The notes under the pieces are model-generated. The model ran no database searches, was not told the origin of the DNA, and saw only the letters and a list, made by a program, of their open reading frames with translations. 64,000 nt of DNA from Micromonospora chaiyaphumensis (GTDB lineage Bacteria > Actinomycetota > Actinomycetes > Mycobacteriales > Micromonosporaceae), in the NCBI RefSeq assembly GCF_900091435.1, contig NZ_FMCS01000005.1, forward strand, positions 434,001 through 498,000, in the 5' to 3' direction. Both the position numbers and the translations under genes were made by a program. Shown in pieces: positions 1 through 12,938 of the stretch; the first letter of the stretch is position 1; every line of letters begins with the position of its first letter.

Positions 1-1103
1 TGCGCGAGCCGGGCCGCGAGGACGCCGAGACCGTGGAGTCCGGCTCCCGGGCCGCGGCGCTCGGCGGCTACACGGCGGTGTGCGCCATGGCGAACACCTC
101 GCCGGTGGCCGACACGGCCGGCGTGGTCGAGCAGGTCTGGCGGCTCGGCCGGGAGGCCGGGCTGGTCGACGTGCAGCCGATCGGCGCGGTCACCGTCGGC
201 CTGGCCGGCGAGCGCCTGGCCGAGCTGGGCGCCATGGCCGACTCCGCCGCCCGGGTGCGGATCTTCTCCGACGACGGGCACTGCGTCGCCGACCCGAAGC
301 TGATGCGCCGGGCCCTGGAGTACGTCAAGGCGTTCGACGGGGTGATCGCCCAGCACGCCGAGGAGCCCCGGCTCACCGAGGGCGCGCAGATGCACGAGGG
401 CGAGGTCTCCACGCGGCTCGGGCTGACCGGCTGGCCGGCGGTGGCCGAGGAGGCGATCATCGCCCGCGACGTGCTGCTGGCCGAGCACGTCGGCAGCCGC
501 CTGCACATCTGCCACGTCTCCACGGCCGGCAGCGTCGAGGTGCTGCGGCACGCCAAGGCGCGGGGGGTGAAGGTCACCGCCGAGGTGACCCCGCACCACC
601 TGCTGCTGACCGACGAGAAGGCGGCCTCCTACGACCCCGTCTACAAGGTCAACCCGCCGCTGCGCACCGCGGCCGACGTCGCCGCGCTGCGGGCGGCCCT
701 GGCCGAGGGCGTGATCGACATCGTGGCCACCGACCACGCGCCGCACGCCGTGGAGGACAAGGAGTGCGAGTGGGCGTACGCCCGGCCGGGCATGCTCGGC
801 CTGGAGACGGCGCTCTCCATCGCGCTGGACGTGCTCGGGCCGCAGTGGGACCTCATCGCCGAGCGGATGTCCCGCGCCCCGGCCCGGATCGCCGGGCTGG
901 ACGGCCACGGCCTCGACCCGGCCCCCGGCGTGCCGGCCAACCTGACCCTTGTCGACCCGGCCGCCCGCCGGGTCGTCGAGCCGGCGGAACTGGCCAGTCG
1001 CAGTCGCAACACCCCGTACGCCCGCATGACGCTGCCGGGTCGCATCGTGGCGACCTTCCTGCGCGGCGAGCCGACGGTCCTGGACGGAAAGGCTGTCAAG
1101 TAA
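1..1103 (+). CDS. pyrC: Dihydroorotase, 5' end cut by window edge
   Basis: Dihydroorotase is the zinc enzyme that cyclises N-carbamoyl-aspartate to dihydroorotate in de novo pyrimidine synthesis. The frame is open from base 3, and the first readable residues ([14 protein letters not shown]) continue the family's HLREPG metal-site motif, so the DxH zinc ligands and some 60-70 N-terminal residues lie outside the window. Visible signatures are HICHVST, EVTPHHL and ATDHAPH (about bases 720-750), the last carrying the catalytic Asp and a substrate His. The stop TAA is followed at once by the carA ATG, so the two genes are almost certainly co-transcribed and translationally coupled. Family assignment is secure; only the start is unknown. 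Confidence 0.96.
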   Translation, partial: REPGREDAETVESGSRAAALGGYTAVCAMANTSPVADTAGVVEQVWRLGREAGLVDVQPIGAVTVGLAGERLAELGAMADSAARVRIFSDDGHCVADPKLMRRALEYVKAFDGVIAQHAEEPRLTEGAQMHEGEVSTRLGLTGWPAVAEEAIIARDVLLAEHVGSRLHICHVSTAGSVEVLRHAKARGVKVTAEVTPHHLLLTDEKAASYDPVYKVNPPLRTAADVAALRAALAEGVIDIVATDHAPHAVEDKECEWAYARPGMLGLETALSIALDVLGPQWDLIAERMSRAPARIAGLDGHGLDPAPGVPANLTLVDPAARRVVEPAELASRSRNTPYARMTLPGRIVATFLRGEPTVLDGKAVK

Positions 1104-2271
1104 ATGGCGAAGCGCAGAAGCGCGATCCTCGTCCTGGAGGACGGGCGCACGTTCCACGGCGAGGCGTACGGCAGCGTCGGGGAGACCTTCGGTGAGGCGG
1201 TCTTCAACACCGGCATGACCGGCTACCAGGAGACCCTCACCGACCCCTCGTACCACCGCCAGGTGGTGGTGCAGACCGCGCCGCACATCGGCAACACCGG
1301 CGTCAACGGCGAGGACGACGAGTCCGGCCGGATCTGGGTGGCCGGCTACGTGGTGCGCGACCCGGCCCGGATCGGCTCCAACTGGCGGGCCACCGGCGGC
1401 CTGGAGGACCGGCTCGCCGCCGAGGGCGTGGTCGGCATCAGCGGCGTGGACACCCGGGCGCTCACCCGGCACCTGCGCGAGCGCGGCGCCATGCGGGTCG
1501 GCATCTCCAGCGTCGACGACGACCCGGCCGCCCTGCTCGACCGGGTCCGCCACGCGCCGCAGATGGTCGGCGCGGATCTCTCCGCCGAGGTGACCACCGA
1601 GAAGCCGTACGTCGTCGAGGCGGTCGGCGAGCACCGCTTCACCGTCGCGGCCCTGGACCTGGGCATCAAGCGCAACGTGCCGCGCCGGCTCGCCGCCCGC
1701 GGCGTCACGACCCACGTGCTGCCCGCGGGCTCCTCGATCGAGGACCTGCTGGCCACCGGCGCGGACGCGGTCTTCTTCTCGCCCGGGCCGGGCGACCCGG
1801 CCACCGCCGACGGGCCGGTCGCCTTGGCGCGCGAGGTGCTGGGCCGGCGGATCCCGCTGTTCGGCATCTGCTTCGGCAGCCAGATCCTGGGCCGCGCGCT
1901 CGGCTTCGGCACCTACAAGCTGGGGTACGGCCACCGGGGCATCAACCAGCCGGTGCTCGACCGGGCCACCGGCAAGGTCGAGGTGACCAGCCACAATCAC
2001 GGCTTCGCCGTCGAGGTGCCGGGCGCGGCGCACGGCGTGGTCGTCCCCGACCAGGTGATCGACACCGAGTTCGGCGGCGTCCAGGTCTCCCATGTCTGCC
2101 TCAATGACAACGTGGTCGAGGGGCTGCGGGCCAAGGACGTGCCCGCCTTCACCGTCCAGTACCACCCGGAGGCGGCGGCGGGCCCGCACGACGCGGACTA
2201 CCTCTTCGACCGTTTCGCCGAGCTGATCGAAGGCCGCGGCCTCGACCGGAAGCAGAGTGAGGGGCGCAAGG

Positions 2272-2279
<8 letters not shown>
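1104..2279 (+). CDS. carA: Carbamoyl-phosphate synthase small (glutaminase) subunit
   Basis: This subunit hydrolyses glutamine and channels ammonia to CarB for carbamoyl phosphate, which feeds both the pyrimidine genes here and the argF reaction encoded at 49848. It has 391 residues, the normal length. The N-terminal CPSase_sm domain (about 1-140) is followed by a class I glutamine amidotransferase domain with nucleophile Cys256 in GICFGSQ and His354/Glu356 in QYHPEA, so the triad is complete. The GICFGxQ form is usual in actinobacteria, where other bacteria have GICLGHQ. The ATG sits directly after the pyrC stop and the 3' end overlaps carB by 8 bases. Confidence 0.97.
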
Positions 2280-5619
<3,340 letters not shown>

Positions 5620-5644
5620 CCACCCCGACCGCCCTGATCCCGTC

Positions 5645-5699
5645 GATCATGAGGTTGGCGGCAGCCGAGGAGATCGACTTCGCCGCCAACCTCATGATC
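5645..5699. repeat. 18-bp perfect inverted repeat upstream of pyrD
   Basis: GATCATGAGGTTGGCGGC at 5645-5662 is repeated as an exact reverse complement at 5682-5699, separated by 19 bases. The arms are A/T-richer than their surroundings and have no T-run after them, so this looks less like a terminator than a dispersed palindromic (REP-like) element or an operator. It fills most of the 106-base carB-pyrD gap and ends 26 bases before the pyrD GTG. A folded RNA here could also affect pyrD expression. The structure is seen directly; any role is inference. Confidence 0.8.
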
Positions 5700-5725
5700 A
5701 CCGCAGCCGGCCCGGGGAGGCGGGG

Positions 5726-6742
5726 GTGATCTTTGAGCGGGTTGTGCGGCCTCGGCTGTTCCGCCTCGGGGGCGGGGACGCTGAGGTGGCGCACGAGTGG
5801 ACGTTGGAGCGGCTGGCCTCGGTGGCTCGGCGGCCGGCCGCTCTCGCCGCCCTGCACGCGCGGTACTTCCGTGCGGCGCCGCGGACCGTGTTCGGGGTGG
5901 AGTTCCCGAATCCGGTCGGGCTGGCGGCCGGGATGGACAAGAACGGGGTGGCGCTGCCGGCGTGGCCCGCTCTGGGCTTCGGCTTCGTCGAGGTCGGCAC
6001 CGTCACCGCGCACGCCCAGCCGGGCAATCCCCGGCCCCGGCTGTTCCGGCTGCGCGACAGCGAGGCCGTGGTCAACCGGATGGGCTTCAACAACGCGGGC
6101 GCGGAGGCCCTCGCGGCCCGGCTGGGGGCGCTGCCGCGCCCGCTCGGCGTGCCGCTGGGCATCTCGCTGGGCAAGTCCAAGGTGACCCCGCTGGACGAGG
6201 CCGTCGAGGACTACCTGGCCTCCTACCGGGCCCTGAAGGGGCACGGGGACTACTTCGCGGTCAACGTGTCCTCACCGAACACCCCGGGGCTGCGGTCCCT
6301 TCAGGACCGTTCCCACCTGGACGCGCTGCTCGCGGCTCTGGTGGGGGAGAAGCCGGTGCTCGTGAAGATCGCCCCCGACCTCACCGAGCCGGCCGTCGCC
6401 GAGCTGCTGGAGGTCTGCCTCGACCGCGGCGCGGCCGGGGTGATCGCCACCAACACCACCCTGGCCCGCGACGGGCTGGCCCCGGCCGACCGGGCGCGGG
6501 GCGCGGAGACGGGCGGCCTCTCCGGCCGCCCGCTGACCGACCGGGCCCGTGCGATGGTCGCCTTCGTGCACCGGGAGACCGGCGGCCGGCTGCCGGTGAT
6601 CGGCGTCGGCGGCATCCTCGACCCGGACGACGCGGCCCGGATGTTCGACGCCGGCGCGAGCCTCGTCCAGCTCTACACCGGCTTCATCTACCGGGGCCCG
6701 GCCCTGGTCCGGTCGGTGGCCCGGGCGGCCGCCCGGCGCTGA
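5726..6742 (+). CDS. pyrD: Dihydroorotate dehydrogenase (quinone), class 2
   Basis: This membrane-associated FMN enzyme oxidises dihydroorotate to orotate using quinone. It has 338 residues, typical for class 2: an N-terminal amphipathic stretch is followed by the FMN barrel, with [15 protein letters not shown] near residue 65 and [11 protein letters not shown], whose serine is the class 2 catalytic base (class 1 enzymes use Cys). Toward the C-terminus are KIAPDL, NTTLAR and GVGGI, which contact substrate and FMN phosphate. The GTG start is preceded by GGGGAGG. It lies beyond an 18-bp palindrome from carB but in the same direction, and is followed by bioA after 26 bases. Confidence 0.96.
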   Translation: MIFERVVRPRLFRLGGGDAEVAHEWTLERLASVARRPAALAALHARYFRAAPRTVFGVEFPNPVGLAAGMDKNGVALPAWPALGFGFVEVGTVTAHAQPGNPRPRLFRLRDSEAVVNRMGFNNAGAEALAARLGALPRPLGVPLGISLGKSKVTPLDEAVEDYLASYRALKGHGDYFAVNVSSPNTPGLRSLQDRSHLDALLAALVGEKPVLVKIAPDLTEPAVAELLEVCLDRGAAGVIATNTTLARDGLAPADRARGAETGGLSGRPLTDRARAMVAFVHRETGGRLPVIGVGGILDPDDAARMFDAGASLVQLYTGFIYRGPALVRSVARAAARR

Positions 6743-6768
6743 CCGCTCGGAGACCACGAAGGAGAACC

Positions 6769-8043
6769 GTGACGCCCGAGGAGATCCTCGCCGCCGACCG
6801 CCGGCACGTCTGGCACCCGTACGCGGCCCTGCCGCCGGCCAGCCCACCGTACGTGGTGGACGGTGCCGAGGGCGTGCGGCTGCGGCTGGCCGACGGCCGC
6901 GAACTGGTCGACGGGATGTCGTCCTGGTGGGCGGCCATCCACGGCTACCGCCACCCGGTGCTCGACGCCGCCGTCACCGACCAGCTCGGCCGGATGAGCC
7001 ACGTGATGTTCGGCGGCCTCACCCACGAGCCCGCGGTACGCCTCGCGCGGACCCTCGTGGAACTGGCCCCGGACGGCCTGGAGCACGTCTTCCTGGCCGA
7101 CTCCGGCTCGGTCAGCGTCGAGGTGGCCGTGAAGATGTGCCTGCAGTACCAGCGGGCCCTGGGACGGCCGGAACGCCGCCGGCTGGGCACCTGGCGCGGC
7201 GGCTACCACGGCGACACGTTCCACCCCATGAGCGTCTGCGACCCGGAGGGCGGCATGCACCACCTCTGGGGCGACGTGCTGCCCCGGCAGGTGTTCGCCC
7301 CGGTGCCGCCCGCCGGCTTCGACACCCCGCCCGACCCGGCGTACGAGGCGGCGCTGGTGGACGCCGTCGAACGGCACGCCGGCGAGCTGGCCGCGGTCAT
7401 CGTGGAGCCCGTGGTGCAGGGCGCCGGCGGGATGCGCTTCCACAACCCGCACTACCTGCGGGTGCTGCGCGAGGTGACCCGGGCGCACGGGATCCTGCTG
7501 GTCTTCGACGAGATCGCCACCGGCTTCGGCCGGACCGGCACCATGTTCGCCGCCGAGCACGCCGGCGTCGCCCCGGACGTGCTCTGCGTCGGCAAGGCGC
7601 TCACCGGCGGGTACCTCACCCTGGCCGCGGCGCTCTGCACCCCCGAGGTGGCCCGGGCCATCTCCGCCGACGGGGTGCTGGCGCACGGCCCGACCTTCAT
7701 GGGCAACCCGCTCGCCTGCGCGGTCGCCAACGCCTCCCTGGACCTGCTGCGGGCCGGGGACTGGGCCGGCCGGGTGGCGGACATCGCCGAGGGCCTGCGG
7801 GCCGGCCTGGCGCCGCTGCGGGACGCCCCCGGGGTGGCCGACGTGCGGGTGCTCGGCGCGATCGGCGTGGTGCAGCTCGACCACGAGGTGGACCTGCCCC
7901 GGGCGACCGCCGCCGCGGTGGCGCAGGGCGTCTGGCTGCGGCCGTTCCGGGACCTCGTGTACACCATGCCGCCTTACGTCTGCGACGACGCGGACGTGGC
8001 GCGGATCGCGGCCGGCGTGGCCGCGGCGGTCAAGGCCGGCTGA
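6769..8043 (+). CDS. bioA: Adenosylmethionine-8-amino-7-oxononanoate aminotransferase
   Basis: BioA transfers the amino group of SAM to KAPA to give DAPA in biotin synthesis. The 424-residue product is a class III PLP aminotransferase: WHPYA at residue 15, [10 protein letters not shown] near 51, Asp247 in [12 protein letters not shown] binding the PLP pyridine nitrogen, and Schiff-base Lys276 in [10 protein letters not shown]. The WW and YHGDTFH motifs favour BioA over ornithine or GABA transaminases. The GTG start has AAGGAG 5 bases upstream. No other biotin gene is in view; its place between pyrD and pyrF is unusual, and the closely packed pyrD-bioA junction suggests shared transcription. 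Confidence 0.9.
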   Translation: MTPEEILAADRRHVWHPYAALPPASPPYVVDGAEGVRLRLADGRELVDGMSSWWAAIHGYRHPVLDAAVTDQLGRMSHVMFGGLTHEPAVRLARTLVELAPDGLEHVFLADSGSVSVEVAVKMCLQYQRALGRPERRRLGTWRGGYHGDTFHPMSVCDPEGGMHHLWGDVLPRQVFAPVPPAGFDTPPDPAYEAALVDAVERHAGELAAVIVEPVVQGAGGMRFHNPHYLRVLREVTRAHGILLVFDEIATGFGRTGTMFAAEHAGVAPDVLCVGKALTGGYLTLAAALCTPEVARAISADGVLAHGPTFMGNPLACAVANASLDLLRAGDWAGRVADIAEGLRAGLAPLRDAPGVADVRVLGAIGVVQLDHEVDLPRATAAAVAQGVWLRPFRDLVYTMPPYVCDDADVARIAAGVAAAVKAG

Positions 8044-8097
8044 GCCGGCCCACTCCACCCCCCGGACGGCGCCCGCGCCGGCCGGTGGACGGCACCA

Positions 8098-8121
8098 CCG
8101 GCGGCGGGACGCCGCCGCCGG
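8098..8121 (+). terminator. GC-rich hairpin between bioA and pyrF
   Basis: CCGGCGGCGG at 8098-8107 pairs exactly with CCGCCGCCGG at 8112-8121 around a 4-base loop. There is no T-run, as is common for actinobacterial stem terminators, so it could equally be an RNA-stabilising stem in the 121-base bioA-pyrF gap. Confidence 0.45.
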
Positions 8122-8164
8122 ACACGACGCGGCCCGACGCCGCGCCAGGAGAGGGAGAGACGCG

Positions 8165-9001
8165 ATGGAGACCTTCGGCGCCCGCCTGCACCGGGCCGTG
8201 GCCGAGCGGGGACCGCTCTGCGTGGGCATCGACCCGCACCCCGGGCTGCTGGCCCGCTGGGGGCTGCCTGACGACGTCGAGGGCCTGGACCGGTTCTGCC
8301 GGATCGTGGTGGAGGCCATCGGCGACCGGGTGGCCGTGGTCAAGCCCCAGTCGGCGTTCTTCGAGCGCTTCGGGTCCCGTGGTGTCGGAATTCTTGAGTC
8401 AACTATCCGACAGTTGCGAAATTCGGGCTCGCTCGTTCTCCTCGACGTCAAGCGCGGCGACATCGGCTCGACGGTGAGCGCGTACGCCTCGGCGTACCTC
8501 GATCCATCCAGCCCGCTGTATGTCGACGCGGTCACCGCGAGTCCCTACCTGGGGGTGGGTTCGCTCGCGCCGATGTTCGAGCTGGCGGCCGCCCACGGCG
8601 GCGGCGTCTTCGTCCTGGCGCTCACCTCGAACCCGGAGGGCGCCGCCGTGCAGCGCGCCGTGGGGGCCGACGGGCGCACCGTCGCGCAGACCGTCATCGA
8701 CGAGATTTCCCAGCTCAACCGGGGTGCCGAGCCGCTCGGCAGCTTCGGGCTGGTGGTCGGCGCGACGATCGGTGACACCGGTCACGACCTCGCCGCGGTG
8801 AACGGTCCGCTGCTCGCCCCGGGGCTGGGCGCGCAGGGCGCGACGGCCGCCGACCTGCGTACCGTCTTCGGCTCCGCCCTACCCACGGTGCTGCCGTCGT
8901 ACTCCCGCGAGGTGCTGGGTGCGGGGCCGGACGAGGCCGCCCTGCGGGCCGCCACCGACCGCGTGCTGGGCGAGTGCCGGGCCGCCCTGGCCACCGCGTG
9001 A
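8165..9001 (+). CDS. pyrF: Orotidine 5'-phosphate decarboxylase, type 2
   Basis: PyrF decarboxylates OMP to UMP, the last step of UMP synthesis. The 278-residue length and the opening CVGIDPHPGLL mark the larger mycobacterial-type (subfamily 2) enzyme. The catalytic Asp-x-Lys-x-x-Asp array is Asp94, Lys96 and Asp99 in LDVKRGDIGST. The ATG is preceded by a purine-rich GGAGAGGGAGAG. One oddity stands out: between 8378 and 8437 eleven of twenty codons end in A or T (for example GGA ATT CTT, TCA ACT), while flanking codons almost all end in G or C, and the patch contains short inverted repeats. Confidence 0.95.
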   Translation: METFGARLHRAVAERGPLCVGIDPHPGLLARWGLPDDVEGLDRFCRIVVEAIGDRVAVVKPQSAFFERFGSRGVGILESTIRQLRNSGSLVLLDVKRGDIGSTVSAYASAYLDPSSPLYVDAVTASPYLGVGSLAPMFELAAAHGGGVFVLALTSNPEGAAVQRAVGADGRTVAQTVIDEISQLNRGAEPLGSFGLVVGATIGDTGHDLAAVNGPLLAPGLGAQGATAADLRTVFGSALPTVLPSYSREVLGAGPDEAALRAATDRVLGECRAALATA

Positions 9002-9047
9002 CTGACTGACGGCTCGGTCACTTTCCGTTGATCTTCGCGCGTCCACG

Positions 9048-9076
9048 TTGCCGAAAACGCCGTTGACCGCTAGTTT
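9048..9076 (+). promoter_or_regulatory. Candidate promoter for mihF
   Basis: TTGCCG at 9048-9053 and TAGTTT at 9071-9076 are 17 bases apart in an A/T-richer part of the 179-base pyrF-mihF gap. That would start mihF transcription near 9083, leaving a leader of about 100 bases. A TTGACC at 9063 has no convincing partner -10. Confidence 0.4.
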
Positions 9077-9180
9077 TCCCCGCGCTGGGAACCACGGACC
9101 CCTTTGGTTGCCAGCGACACCACGTTTCACAGCTGCGGTGGTGCGCCCCGCCCGCCGTACTAGGGACCTGAGGAGAACTG

Positions 9181-9498
9181 GTGCCGCTCCCGTCACTGAC
9201 CCCCGAGCAGCGCGCTGCCGCGCTGGAGAAGGCCGCGGAGATCCGCAAGGCCCGTGCTGAGCTGAAGGAGCAGCTCAAGCAGGGCAAGACCACCCTCGCC
9301 ACCGTCCTCGAGCGGGCCGAGTCCGACGACGTCGTGGGCAAGCTGAAGGTTTCGGCCGTGCTCCAGGCGATGCCGGGCATCGGCAAGATCCGGGCCACCC
9401 AGATCATGGAGAAGCTCAAGATCGCCGACAGCCGCCGGCTGCGTGGCCTGGGCGAGCAGCAGCGCAAGGCGCTGCTTGGAGAGTTCGCCGCCAACTGA
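9181..9498 (+). CDS. mihF: Integration host factor, actinobacterial type (mIHF)
   Basis: mIHF is a basic nucleoid-associated DNA-binding protein essential in mycobacteria and unrelated in sequence to enterobacterial IHF. The 105-residue product has a Lys/Arg/Glu-rich N-terminal helix (residues 8-35) and a helix-two-turns-helix DNA-binding core, with MPGIGKIRATQIMEKL near 63-78 and LRGLGEQQRKALL at the end. GTG was chosen because GAGGAG lies 5 bases upstream and the protein then opens MPLPSLTPEQRAAAL as in relatives. Its place ahead of gmk-rpoZ is the standard actinobacterial arrangement. Confidence 0.94.
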   Translation: MPLPSLTPEQRAAALEKAAEIRKARAELKEQLKQGKTTLATVLERAESDDVVGKLKVSAVLQAMPGIGKIRATQIMEKLKIADSRRLRGLGEQQRKALLGEFAAN

Positions 9499-9523
9499 AC
9501 GGCCCACCGTGTAGAAACAAGCG

Positions 9524-10057
9524 GTGAGCACGGATGACGAGGCGCGCCCGGCGGCTCGGCTCACTGTCCTGGCCGGACCTTCGGGGGCCGGCGGGGAGAG
9601 TGTCGTCGAGCTTGTCCGGGCGCGCTTTCCGTCCGTGTGGGTGCCGGTGGCCGCCACCACCCGGCCGGCCTGCCCCGGCGAGGTGGACGGCGTCGACCGG
9701 CTCTTCCTCGACGCGGGCGACTTCGACCGGATGGTCGCGGCCGACGAGCTGCTGGAGTGGAGCCGGGTCGGGCCGTACCGGCGCGGGGTGCCGCGCGCGG
9801 GCGTGCGGGCCCGGCTCGCCGAGGGCCGGCCGGTGCTGCTCCCGCTGGACCTGCCGGGCGCGCTCGCGGTCCGGGCCGTGGTGCCCGACGCGCGGTTGGT
9901 GCTGCTCGTCCCGCCCGCGTACCGGCCGGACCCGGCCCTCGCGGCCGCCTTCGCACACGCCGTGGTGCACGACCGCACCGAGCGCGCGGCCGATGAGCTG
10001 GTAGGCTTGCTCGGTTCTTCCTTCCTGGCTCCGGCCCGACCGCGCCCGAGCGGTTGA
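9524..10057 (+). CDS. Degenerate guanylate kinase homologue (probably inactive)
   Basis: Position (mihF-gmk-rpoZ) and residues such as TTR, LLEW and PLDLPGA identify this as a descendant of guanylate kinase, which converts GMP to GDP. It has 177 residues against the usual 190-210. The P-loop reads GPSGAGGES (residues 18-26): the invariant Lys and the following Ser/Thr are replaced by Gly24 and Glu25. The second Arg of TTRxPRxGE is Cys, the Tyr of DYxF is Arg, and the YGT/S pocket motif is RGV. After VPPAYRPDP about 25-30 residues are missing, removing the LID with its RGTE and RRL arginines. The frame is intact with normal codon use, so it is a maintained gene and not a frameshifted wreck. 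It has no clear ribosome site. I infer loss of kinase activity; a functional gmk would then be needed elsewhere. Confidence 0.75.
   Translation: MSTDDEARPAARLTVLAGPSGAGGESVVELVRARFPSVWVPVAATTRPACPGEVDGVDRLFLDAGDFDRMVAADELLEWSRVGPYRRGVPRAGVRARLAEGRPVLLPLDLPGALAVRAVVPDARLVLLVPPAYRPDPALAAAFAHAVVHDRTERAADELVGLLGSSFLAPARPRPSG
10002..10007 (+). promoter_or_regulatory. Candidate -10 element for rpoZ inside the gmk-like gene
   Basis: TAGGCT fits the TANNNT pattern common at actinobacterial -10 sites and lies 97 bases before the rpoZ GTG. No good -35 is visible 17-18 bases upstream, so this is a weak call. Confidence 0.25.
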
Positions 10058-10103
10058 GAGGCCACCGCCCCCGGGCGGTGCACAACGACGCAGAGGTTAT
10101 TTC

Positions 10104-10367
10104 GTGGGATCCATCGCCAACCCCGAAGGCATCACCAACCCGCCGATCGACGAGCTCCTCGAGAAGACCACCTCGAAGTACGCGCTGGTGATCTTCGCCG
10201 CCAAGCGCGCGCGCCAGGTCAACGCCTACTACAGCCAGCTCGGTGAGGGCCTGCTGGAGTACGTCGGCCCGCTGGTGGAGACCACCCCCCAGGAGAAGCC
10301 GCTCTCCATCGCCATGCGCGAGATCAACGCGGGTCTGCTCACCGCCGAGCCGACCGACCAGCCGTAA
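10104..10367 (+). CDS. rpoZ: RNA polymerase omega subunit
   Basis: Omega binds the beta-prime C-terminus and helps RNA polymerase assembly. The 87-residue product contains the conserved core [28 protein letters not shown] (given here as landmarks PPIDELL near residue 13, SKYALV, KRARQVN) and ends with a short tail. The GTG start has AGAGG about 9 bases upstream. It is followed 15 bases later by coaBC, as in other actinobacteria. Confidence 0.95.
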   Translation: MGSIANPEGITNPPIDELLEKTTSKYALVIFAAKRARQVNAYYSQLGEGLLEYVGPLVETTPQEKPLSIAMREINAGLLTAEPTDQP

Positions 10368-10382
10368 GCCCCGCCCGCCCCG

Positions 10383-11591
10383 ATGGCCGCCGAGATCGTC
10401 CTCGGGGTCGGCGGCGGCATCGCCGCCTACAAGGCGTGTGAGCTGCTCCGGCTCTTCACCGAGTCGGGTCACCGGGTCCGGGTCGTGCCGACCGCGTCGG
10501 CGCTCCGTTTCGTCGGGGCGCCGACCTGGGCCGCGCTCTCCGGCCAGCCGGTCGCCGACGACGTCTGGTCCGAGGTGCACGAGGTGCCGCACGTCCGCCT
10601 CGGGCAGCACGCCGACCTGGTCGTGGTGACGCCGACGACCGCCGACCTGCTCGCCAAGGCCGCCCACGGCCTCGCCGACGACCTGCTCACCAACACCCTG
10701 CTGACCGCGCGCTGCCCGGTGGTGCTGGCGCCGGCCATGCACACCGAGATGTGGGAGCACCCGGCCACCGTCGCCAACGTGGCCACCCTGCGGTCCCGCG
10801 GCGTCGTCGTGATCGAACCCGCGGTCGGCCGGCTCACCGGCAAGGACACCGGCAAGGGCCGGCTGCCCGACCCGGCCGAGATCTTCGCGGTCGCCCGCCG
10901 GGCCCTCGCGCGCGGTGGCGCGGCCCCCGCCGACCTGGCCGGCCGGCACGTGGTGGTCACCGCGGGCGGCACCCGGGAGCCGCTCGACCCGGTCCGCTTC
11001 CTCGGCAACCGCTCCTCCGGCAAGCAGGGCTACGCGTTCGCCCGGGCCGCAGTGGCCCGGGGTGCCCGGGTCACCCTGGTCTCGGCCAACGTCGCGCTCG
11101 CCGACCCGGCCGGCGCCGACCTGGTCCGGGTGGGCAGCACCGAGGAGTTGCGCAAGGCGACGCTGGAGGCGGCCGCCGACGCCGACGCCGTGGTGATGGC
11201 CGTCGCGCCCGCCGATTTCCGCCCGGCGACCTACGCGCCAGGTAAGATCAAGAAGTCGGACGACGGCAGCGCGCCCACCATCGAGCTGGTCACCAACCCC
11301 GACATCGCGGCCGAGCTGGGCCGGCGCCGGCGGCCGGAGCAGGTGCTGGTGGTCTTCGCCGCCGAGACCGGCGACGCCGAGGCCAACGGCCGCGCCAAGC
11401 TCGCCCGCAAGCGCGCCGACCTCATCGTGATCAATGAGGTCGGCGTGGACAAGGTCTTCGGGGCCGAGACCAACGCCGCCACCGTGATCGGGGCGGACGG
11501 GTCCGTGCACCGGATGCCCGAGCAGCCCAAGGAGGATCTGGCCGACGCCGTCTGGGATCTCGTGGTCGCTCGACTAGGTGAGCAATCCTGA
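10383..11591 (+). CDS. coaBC: Bifunctional phosphopantothenoylcysteine synthetase/decarboxylase
   Basis: This fusion makes 4'-phosphopantetheine for CoA: the C-terminal CoaB half joins cysteine to phosphopantothenate using CTP, and the N-terminal FMN-binding CoaC half decarboxylates the product. The 402 residues divide at about 180. CoaC signatures are [12 protein letters not shown], the active-site His in VPHVRLG and PAMHTEMW (the PAMH form, not PAMN, is seen in mycobacteria). CoaB begins [20 protein letters not shown], with the NRSSGKQG and AVAPADFRP motifs and KIKK, which binds the CTP phosphates. The ATG lacks a clear ribosome site and may depend on coupling to rpoZ. Confidence 0.95.
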   Translation: MAAEIVLGVGGGIAAYKACELLRLFTESGHRVRVVPTASALRFVGAPTWAALSGQPVADDVWSEVHEVPHVRLGQHADLVVVTPTTADLLAKAAHGLADDLLTNTLLTARCPVVLAPAMHTEMWEHPATVANVATLRSRGVVVIEPAVGRLTGKDTGKGRLPDPAEIFAVARRALARGGAAPADLAGRHVVVTAGGTREPLDPVRFLGNRSSGKQGYAFARAAVARGARVTLVSANVALADPAGADLVRVGSTEELRKATLEAAADADAVVMAVAPADFRPATYAPGKIKKSDDGSAPTIELVTNPDIAAELGRRRRPEQVLVVFAAETGDAEANGRAKLARKRADLIVINEVGVDKVFGAETNAATVIGADGSVHRMPEQPKEDLADAVWDLVVARLGEQS

Positions 11592-11638
11592 CGGTTGGTC
11601 ACCCTCGGTTCCCCGGGTCACCCTGGGAGCACGATGGC

Positions 11639-11644
11639 TAAACT
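11639..11644 (+). promoter_or_regulatory. Candidate -10 for metK
   Basis: TAAACT lies 44 bases before the metK GTG in the 97-base coaBC-metK gap, in an A/T-richer stretch that also holds TTTAAAAG at 11659-11666. The -35 is not recognisable. I saw no SAM riboswitch in this short leader. Confidence 0.3.
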
Positions 11645-11688
11645 GCCGCCGAGCGACCTTTAAAAGTCTTCACATGCTTAGGAGTGCC

Positions 11689-12879
<1,191 letters not shown>

Positions 12880-12894
12880 CCGCCACCAGGCGCG

Positions 12895-12928
12895 GCGACC
12901 GGCGACCCGCCGAGGGGTCGCCGGTCGC
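12895..12928 (+). terminator. Stem-loop after metK, just before priA
   Basis: GCGACCGGCGACCC at 12895-12908 is exactly complementary to 12915-12928 across a 6-base loop. It ends 10 bases before the chosen priA GTG, so besides ending metK transcripts it would fold over the priA initiation region of any readthrough RNA. Confidence 0.7.
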
Positions 12929-12938
12929 TCGCGTCTGC

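Noticed and set aside
10383..11591. PAMH instead of PAMN in CoaC as an inactivating change
   Set aside because: The same form occurs in mycobacterial CoaBC, so it is a lineage trait.
11592..11688. Possible SAM riboswitch before metK
   Set aside because: The 97-base gap lacks the conserved SAM-I/II/IV core segments.
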